Positions 58,501 to 64,000 of a stretch of DNA of 64,000 nt are shown in pieces. Source of the stretch: Gorsachius magnificus (Eukaryota; Chordata; Aves; Pelecaniformes; Ardeidae); assembly GCA_034008185.1 (NCBI GenBank), contig CM067082.1:86861684-86925683 (forward strand), in the 5' to 3' direction. Both the position numbers and the translations under genes were made by a program. The notes beneath the pieces are model-generated. The model made no database searches. It was not told the DNA's origin and saw nothing but the letters and a program-made list of their open reading frames with translations. How positions within the stretch are numbered: the stretch's first letter is position 1; each line of letters starts with the position of its first letter.

Positions 58501-61500
58501 CTTCATAGATTTAACCATTGTCCCCTATTTTACAGTTGTTCTCCCCCTCAATCTATCCTTATCACAGTGGGAGCCAGAAGGTAGAGCTGATTGCCACAGG
58601 ACTTGAATTTCAGAAGTCACTGCTGAAATAGCAACTTCAGCATTTTCATGTGTATCTGTTGCATGTGCAGAATAAATTTGCCTATGCACAGCTGTTGATG
58701 ATGTAACCTGGAGTAGAAAACACATGTTGAGAGCCTGTAGCCTGTTCTTGTGCTGCTGAAGTGAAAGTTGTGTGTTTGTGGTTGGACAGCCCTTTCTGAG
58801 AGACAGGTAGGGAGGATGGAACAAGTTGGCTGAAGTTCTACTTCATATACTCCTTGTAAATTAAAATTGCATTATTTTTATCTCTCTTTATTAGGCTGTT
58901 GCTTAGTGATCCTGTCATTGTTATCTGCATATGGTGCTTGCCAGGTGGCTGCTATGCAAACCAGACGAGGAGGGGAGAGCTCTGTACAGTTCCCATGCTT
59001 CTATGTGAGTGCTAGTCATAGTATAGTCTTTCAGTGCCCTCCCATAGCGTGGTGTGTTTTAGAGGAAGAAGGGGAAGTGGAGATACACTCCTTGAGTGGT
59101 AAAGTGTATAAGCATTGTGCCAGGAGAGCAACAGCAGATATGATTGCTCTACACACGCTGTGGGAGTGTAGGCTAATTGTCAGACCTGCCAGGGTTTGAG
59201 GAGTGATGTTGCACAGACACTGGGCACGCTTCCAGCGATGAAAGACGGAGAACATGCTGCACCTCCCAAAGACACCGCGTGACACCCTGCTCAGACACCC
59301 CTCACTAAGCACAGGGAGCATAAGCAAGTGCTTTATAACTGTGTTCACACACAAAAGCTTCCATGAAAGTAAAAGGCTTGCTCGCTCTCCCTTCTTCAAT
59401 CCCTAAGGCAAGGCTGAGGTGGAGCCAGTAAGTGCTTAGCTCCCTGTTTGGCTTTTGAGGGTTTTTTTAGGGAAAACTTACTTAATTTGCCACCATGCCT
59501 CTTCTTCCCACCGCGCCTCGCTGTGTCTCATTACCTGCTCACATTGGGACCAGGATAATGTTTCCCCTAGTAACGTGGTGAGAAGGGGAAAAAGGTCTGA
59601 GCAGCTGTGGTTTTCTGCTGGTGTTTTTGTGTTTTCTGTCTGGATGGTTTGCTGACAGGAGAATCAGGTGGTAGGGAGGGTTGGTCAAATTTCCAGTGCA
59701 GAATTAAGGAAAGTGCGGTGAAATCCAGACAGCCTTTGTTCGTGTACGGGCAGCCAGCCAGGGCTGCCGCTGTTGCTACAGTCTCTTTAGACTGTTTAAA
59801 TGGAATGAGAAGGGTCAAAGTCCTGTAACGTTTGGATGGCTGAATGCAGAATGGGTTTGTTTCTTGGATTGTTTTCAATGCTTCCTTTGAACCCCTACAC
59901 TTGAGTGTGGTTCGGGCTTTATTGTCGTCGTTGACTCATAGAGATTTGGCTCCAGGCTGGTAATTACCAAATTCTGTCCCAGCCCAAGATTAAGATACCT
60001 ATTTCTTTAATGTGCGCGTGTGCAGACAGGCATTCGGACAGAGGCAGAGTGTGTCTTTACAGCATAAAAGATGAATAGGAGTTTGAGGAGCTGACCTGTG
60101 AATTCACTGGCTTTTAATATTTGAAAATAATGAAACAAAGAACTGCAGTCAGATAGTTTTCAAGTTAGTAATTATCTAAGTGTATTACTGTTTTTCAAAG
60201 GCTGCTCCTAGAGATTTTCACTTGGCATCCTACAATAAGTGTTGCCAAAATGCAAGACAAATGACATGTTCTATAATAATTTCACTTTATCTATCTTCTG
60301 TTTTTTCATTTAGCTTGACTGCATTTAACTTAAGTTATTGGAGTTTACATGAACGTAATTAAAAGGAAATGTAGTGTACTGGGCTACAGAACTTGACTCT
60401 GGATATTTTCACATGAATTGCATGAATAGCATTGTTTGATAAAGTCATAATTTGTTTTCAGAGTGATAAGAATGTAACTATACTGTAGAACATAAAAGAA
60501 TAGTTTGGTCCAAAGAAAACAGATGGAAATGCACTACTGAGTGTGCTTCATGTAGTCTAATTTTAAGCAACTTAAATATTTTCTCTACTTGTTTCTTCTA
60601 CTTTGGGAGCCTGTCACACAGTTTAAGTGACAACAATTTTAAGAAATTGTAACCCCCTATTCTGAACTTCCCTATGTTCACTTTTACTCTCTGCTACATA
60701 GTCATGTTTCCTTCAGTTCAATTCCTTTATTCACCAATTTAGATAATAATGTTGGAAATGAAAGTACAAACGCTGTCTCTTTCTCCTAGGCTGAAATGGA
60801 GCTAGTGAAATGGGGGTTTGATGCAGCATCCATCGAGCAACAAATTGGTGACCATAGGAGGACTCACAATGCCATTGGAGACTATCGCTGGCACCTGGAC
60901 AAAGTCAAAACAGATCTGGTAATTACCGCCTTCCCTTACATGTTGGTTAGTCTAGATTTATATCATTGGCTCATTGGTGTTCTGCTACAAAAGGGAATGC
61001 TGAATAGCTCAGCTTCTCTTCAGAAAGCGCTGGTGTCATGATAGCAACCACTTTCAACCCTAATATGTATTATTTCACGATTGTTTTGTGTTCCGCTTCT
61101 TTCCCCAGAATCTTAAAATGAAAAATTAGTAGCTATTTAACATTTTGTTGTTGTGTACCAAGGCTGGCAGATAAATATTGCAACATTTTTTGTGAGAAGA
61201 ATGGCTACGAATGATTACTCTCACTTTCTGTCTAGCCACATTAAAACAAGAAAATGAAAGGATAAGGTGGGTGCTTAGATACAGCCTTGAGTAATGAGGG
61301 GATTTCTGTGAAAAATGCCCAAATTCTGGGTTAGGCTTAGAGCTTTGCTTAGGTGCGGGCTTTTTTGTAGATTTTTTTTTTTTTTCCCCTCTAAGGCTTC
61401 TGTTCCCATCTGGATTTTGTGATTGGAATAAAGACAACACTGAAAATGCAATGGTTAACTTCCTCTCCTGTCAGCCCAGCAGCTAGGTATTGGAGAGAGG

Positions 61501-63276
61501 AGGCTTACTTCATTCCCATTCTTCTTTTCTGTTAATTGTTCACACCAGCAGAAGGATGGAGAGTTGGATCTAAAGGAAGGGCACTCTGCTCTGGAGCTCT
61601 GATCTCTCAGCCAAGCTGAAGAGTGGAGGGGGTGTTACCCCCTTTTCCCTTCTGCTACAAATACGAAAGGTGATAATCTGGCTCTGTGAAATACCAGTTC
61701 CAAGGCTGTGCAGGTTCCCAGTCATAGAAATGGGAATAAAAATTGGAGCCTCCTTCTCACATTGTACTTTACACTACTTCATAATCTCCAAAGCTAGCTC
61801 TAGGACTAGCTGGTTCCCCACAGCTGTCTGGGAGTTTGGTACAGAAAGAGATCCAGTTTTGGGAGCTGTTTTGGTATTACAAGGATTATGTGCAACCTTG
61901 CTTATGTCCTAAGCATCCGTGAGGGAAGCAAGTTTGTCCAAACTTTGATTTTATACTTCTTGTGGTCCTCCAGTGGTGCAGATCTGCTACTCAGATATGT
62001 CTCTTGCAGACATTTGCAGGTTACCACCTGTAGTTATACCATCATGATACTGACACTGTAAAGGGGTGTATCAGCAAAAAGGCAACTTGTAAAAGGTGCA
62101 CTAAATATTTGCTGTCTCTGTTTCAGCGGGAGAAGGCTGCAGTTCATCAGCTGGAGGAAGAATATGAAGGACTGCTGGTGAGCATGAGATATGTTCCTGT
62201 CTGATAAGCTCTGTGATGAATGCTCTTTTTGCTTTATTAACACCAGTGTGATAGTCAAGGGACACTGCAGGTTCCAACAGGGTGACAGATACATATTTAA
62301 ATAATTCTAGTCAGCAGTAAACTGACAGTGCTTTGTAGTTCCTATAAGGTTCAGTTGGAGTCATGAACTTGAGATTAATTCATTACCTGGTGTATAATTG
62401 ACTTACCCTCACAAGGAAGTTTCTAGTTTGCGTCTGGTGAATGGAGTTGGTCACTAAGCAGATGAAGAGTAGAACTCTAACTCCTTAATGGGAGTAAATG
62501 TAGCGGTGAAGTTAGTCTATATATTGGGGCTTAAAAAGTTACTCAAAGGTGGAATTAGAACCAAATTCTGTGTAGGGCTGCGCGTCTTCTCTGCTTTGGA
62601 TCTTCATGTAAAATACAGTGATAAACTGGAAATGGTAGATTAACCCTTGGGATTGGAAGCTGATTCCTGTACATATTGCAAGCAATGGGATGTGTATTAT
62701 GATGTGAGGACAGGGAAGGAATCTTTTAATGAAGTGTCATCTGTGCAAAAGGTGCTGCTACAACGCCAAGGGTGTGCTATGAGCAGCAAACGCAAGTAAA
62801 AGTGATGGTAAATGTTTAGACATTTCTTGTATTTTCGCCCATGCCTTTTTACTTGCCTGCCTACGTGTCTGCTATACTTGCATTTGAAATGACTTTCAGA
62901 AGCTGCTGACTTAAAGTTCCCATTGTTCTATAAATCCAGACATGTTGTCCACTGTTCATTGCCAGCAGGTTTCATAGATGAGTGGTTTTTACTGTTATTT
63001 TTTAGTTGTTTTTTTTTTTAAAAAAAAGGACACACTGTGTTCTTGGCTTCCCCTTCTCCACCAAGCACTGGCCTTTCTGTGATTATGGCTACTCATTTTT
63101 GGAATTCCTTGCAGAAATACTCCTTTGAGAGAATGGATCAGCTCCGTCAATTCCAGAACCTCATCCAAGCCACCAGCAGAGAGATCATGTGGATCAATGA
63201 CTGTGAGGAAGAGGAGCTTCTCTACGACTGGAGTGACAGGAACACTGACATTGCCAGGAAGCAGGAGGCCTTCTCT
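46335..63276 (+). CDS. DSP: DSP (desmoplakin), N-terminal part: exons 1-7, residues 1-322
   Basis: Join 46335-46531, 55602-55704, 57447-57595, 57931-58105, 60790-60918, 62127-62177 and 63115-63276; the gene continues past the right edge. Desmoplakin is the plakin linking keratin or desmin filaments to desmosomal plakoglobin and plakophilin at cell junctions of epithelia and heart. The start is the ATG in gccgccATGA (strong context), followed by MSINGGSHPRINTLGRMARA, which aligns with the vertebrate DSP N-terminus. Exon 3 gives ECFAQANDQMDILDGLIREM and exon 4 QLQEQMRALYKAISVPRARR; exon 7 gives IMWINDCEEEELLYDWSD. Residues 1-~180 are the head, and ~180-322 begin the plakin domain spectrin repeats. 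Human DSP is ~2870 residues, so this is the first ninth. Total 966 bp, no frame break. Odd point: a Gly8 tract at residues 36-43. Confidence 0.97.
46440..46463 (+). repeat. DSP: (GGC)n coding repeat, Gly8
   Basis: One GGG and seven GGC codons encode residues 36-43. The human protein has a shorter Gly run at this place (from memory, four). Trinucleotide slippage would change length without a frameshift. Confidence 0.9.
46564..46581 (+). repeat. G18 homopolymer just inside DSP intron 1
   Basis: Eighteen consecutive Gs start 32 bases after the exon 1 donor. It can form a G-quadruplex in the pre-mRNA; length in the assembly may be unreliable. Confidence 0.85.
50515..50532 (+). repeat. G18 homopolymer in DSP intron 1
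   Basis: Eighteen consecutive Gs; partner of the C17 run 337 bases downstream. Confidence 0.85.
50870..50886 (+). repeat. C17 homopolymer in DSP intron 1
   Basis: Seventeen consecutive Cs, fully complementary to the G18 run upstream. Confidence 0.85.
53665..53720. repeat. Old dispersed repeat fragment
   Basis: gaggtcagtgaagttacact then gaagccagtggagataagct shares the GAAG(T/C)CAGTGG core with the fold-back copies at 18.2 and 54.5 kb. Degenerate; borders approximate. Confidence 0.4.
54455..54486. repeat. Fold-back repeat, 15-base arms
   Basis: TGGAGTCAGTGGAAA, two bases, then TTTCCATTGAATCCA; the arms pair at 13 of 15 positions. The sequence resembles the palindromic centre of a common old sauropsid repeat. 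Confidence 0.6.
55602..55704 (+). CDS. DSP: DSP exon 2 (residues 66-100)
   Basis: The acceptor is ctcccccacaacag and the donor gtgagt. After completing Gly66 it encodes QNGTCTVSRRQNTIQELLQN, then CSDCLMRAELIVQP. The QNTIQELLQNCSDCLMRAE core is a strong desmoplakin signature. It ends in phase 0. Confidence 0.96.
55705..57446 (+). other. DSP intron 2
   Basis: Plain intron ending in a 58-base uninterrupted pyrimidine tract (57387-57444). A segment near 56320-56360 (ctcctgctgaagtcagagga) may be another old repeat fragment. Confidence 0.75.
57447..57595 (+). CDS. DSP: DSP exon 3 (residues 101-149 plus 2 bases)
   Basis: The acceptor follows an unusually long pyrimidine tract (57387-57444); the donor is gtattg. 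It encodes ELKYGDGVQIRGNRELEE, CFAQANDQMDILDGLIREM and RQMGQPCEMYQK, then AG of a split Arg codon (Arg150). The helical content fits the start of the coiled head region. Confidence 0.96.
57596..57930 (+). other. DSP intron 3
   Basis: Short 335-base intron, no feature seen beyond its splice sites (gtattg ... ccctttcag). Confidence 0.85.
57931..58105 (+). CDS. DSP: DSP exon 4 (residues 150-208)
   Basis: The acceptor is cttccctttcag and the donor gtaaat. It encodes LLQLQEQMRALYKAISVP, RARRASSKGGGCYSSQSGSG and WDEYTKRVTSECLNWMRQQK. The basic RARRASSK motif places Ser174/Ser175 where the human head carries phosphorylated serines (from memory). Intron 3 is only 335 bp, the shortest here. Confidence 0.96.
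58106..60789 (+). other. DSP intron 4
   Basis: 2.7 kb with no recognised repeat, RNA or extra exon. Open frames on either strand in it (for example around 59.1-59.4 kb) show no similarity I recognise. Confidence 0.75.
60790..60918 (+). CDS. DSP: DSP exon 5 (residues 209-251)
   Basis: The acceptor is tttctcctag and the donor gtaatt. It encodes AEMELVKWGFDAASIEQQ, then IGDHRRTHNAIGDYRWHLDK and VKTDL, part of the first plakin-domain spectrin repeat. Phase 0 at both ends, 129 bp. Confidence 0.96.
60919..62126 (+). other. DSP intron 5
   Basis: 1.2 kb, donor gtaatt, no feature seen except a short T run near 61371-61385. Confidence 0.75.
62127..62177 (+). CDS. DSP: DSP exon 6 (residues 252-268)
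   Basis: The acceptor is tctctgtttcag and the donor gtgagc. This 51 bp phase-0 exon encodes REKAAVHQLEEEYEGLL, a spectrin-repeat helix. It is easy to miss by length, but matches the family and the frame on both sides. Confidence 0.95.
62178..63114 (+). other. DSP intron 6
   Basis: 0.9 kb, nothing distinctive apart from T and A runs near 63008-63028. Confidence 0.75.
63115..63276 (+). CDS. DSP: DSP exon 7 (residues 269-322)
   Basis: The acceptor is aattccttgcag and the donor gtaaga. It encodes KYSFERMDQLRQFQNLIQ, ATSREIMWINDCEEEELLYD and WSDRNTDIARKQEAFS, a near-invariant DSP segment. It has 54 codons, phase 0. The next exon is beyond the window. Confidence 0.96.
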
Positions 63277-64000
63277 GTAAGACAGCTCAACCTCCCTGTA
63301 CTTTCCATGGACTCTCTTTTGGGATAGTGAGGGAGGAGCAGCCTGGCTCAGGGGGATTGGTCACAAAATGGGCATTTCTTCACTCTTTCAAAGTTCCTGG
63401 GGATTTTTATCAAGGCTTTTGGATTAAGTACTGTGTGACAACCTTCTGAGTCAAGACTTGACGTCTATTGGAAGATTGTGCTCCTATTCAACCAGCTGTC
63501 ATGGTTTCTTTTGACCTTGGAAGCTGGCCTTATCAGTACAGTCTGCTGTAGACCAGTAATTGCATGTAGCTTGTGCACACAGTCATTATCTTGGCATGCT
63601 AAACTAAGGGTCTTGAATCAAGCAGTTTAATTCTCCCTGTTAGGACTATGTGGGGGTTCAGAGTCCCCAAATTTGGCCATGATGTCTGTCACCAGGAAGG
63701 AGAGCTATACCAGAGGAAACTGAGCTCTCTTCCTATGATGGTTTTGCCATTGAGTGCGCTATCAGAGGTAGTTTGCACTGCTCCTTGTCTTCTGTGGGTA
63801 TGTAGGGAAATTGAGCATGTGCGTTTCTTTGACCAATGTTGGTGCTGATCACCAAATTAAAAAAAGAATGCAAGTTCACACTATTAAGGAGGTGCTCTTT
63901 TTTGTTGTTTAGTTTTGGTTCAGTTGTTCTCGATGTTGCAAGATGCAGTCATTTTTGCTTTCATCATTCCTAGAGGCAGAACTTGGGGTGCTTTGCTCTG
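63277..64000 (+). other. DSP intron 7 (partial)
   Basis: Intronic sequence to the window edge. I looked for the following exon (MSQLEVKEKEL region of the family) and did not find it. Confidence 0.75.

Noticed and set aside
63961..64000. Possible DSP exon 8 acceptor (cattcctag) near the right edge
   Set aside because: The bases after it (aggcagaacttggggtg) do not match the expected desmoplakin sequence in any frame.
1..64000. tRNA, rRNA, CRISPR array, endogenous retrovirus
   Set aside because: I looked for A/B boxes, regularly spaced repeats and LTR-type ends on both strands by eye and saw none; a tRNAscan-SE and RepeatMasker run would settle it.

Overview
The window is vertebrate nuclear DNA, almost certainly from a bird. 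It carries split genes with GT-AG introns, 3' ends of CR1 LINEs (the dominant avian retroposon), a CpG-island promoter, and proteins that align with vertebrate RIOK1 and desmoplakin. The gene order RIOK1 then DSP, both on the + strand, matches the arrangement I know from human chromosome 6p24. I see no bacterial, phage or CRISPR content.

Layout. (1) Positions 1-7700 hold the 3' end of RIOK1: six coding exons (1120-1226, 2364-2429, 4146-4265, 4782-4835, 5870-6016, 7508-7618) encode the last ~200 residues, followed by a short 3' UTR. (2) Positions 7700-45400 are a ~38 kb gene desert. It holds three to four decayed CR1 copies (23.5, 25.5, 37.1 and 37.4 kb), a fold-back repeat (18.2 kb), simple repeats, and a few sites that look regulatory (a T-box-like palindrome at 29.6 kb, TATA-like sites at 28.7-29.2 kb). 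No open reading frame there looks like a real protein gene. (3) Positions 45440-46720 are a CpG island with the DSP promoter and exon 1. (4) Positions 46335-63276 hold DSP exons 1-7 (46335-46531, 55602-55704, 57447-57595, 57931-58105, 60790-60918, 62127-62177, 63115-63276). They join in frame to encode the first 322 residues; the gene continues past the right edge.

The two genes are functionally unrelated. RIOK1 is an atypical kinase of late 40S ribosomal subunit maturation. DSP is the plakin that ties intermediate filaments to desmosomes. Their proximity is old synteny. Exon borders were set by hand from GT-AG sites, frame continuity and family similarity; all internal exons join without a frame break.

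I found no previously undescribed biological system. The most checkable items are the tandem splice donor with an in-frame stop at DSP exon 1, the quadruplex-prone 5' UTR, the G18/C17 complementary tracts in DSP intron 1, a CTCF-like site in a RIOK1 intron, the T-box-like palindrome at 29.6 kb, and an old fold-back repeat family.
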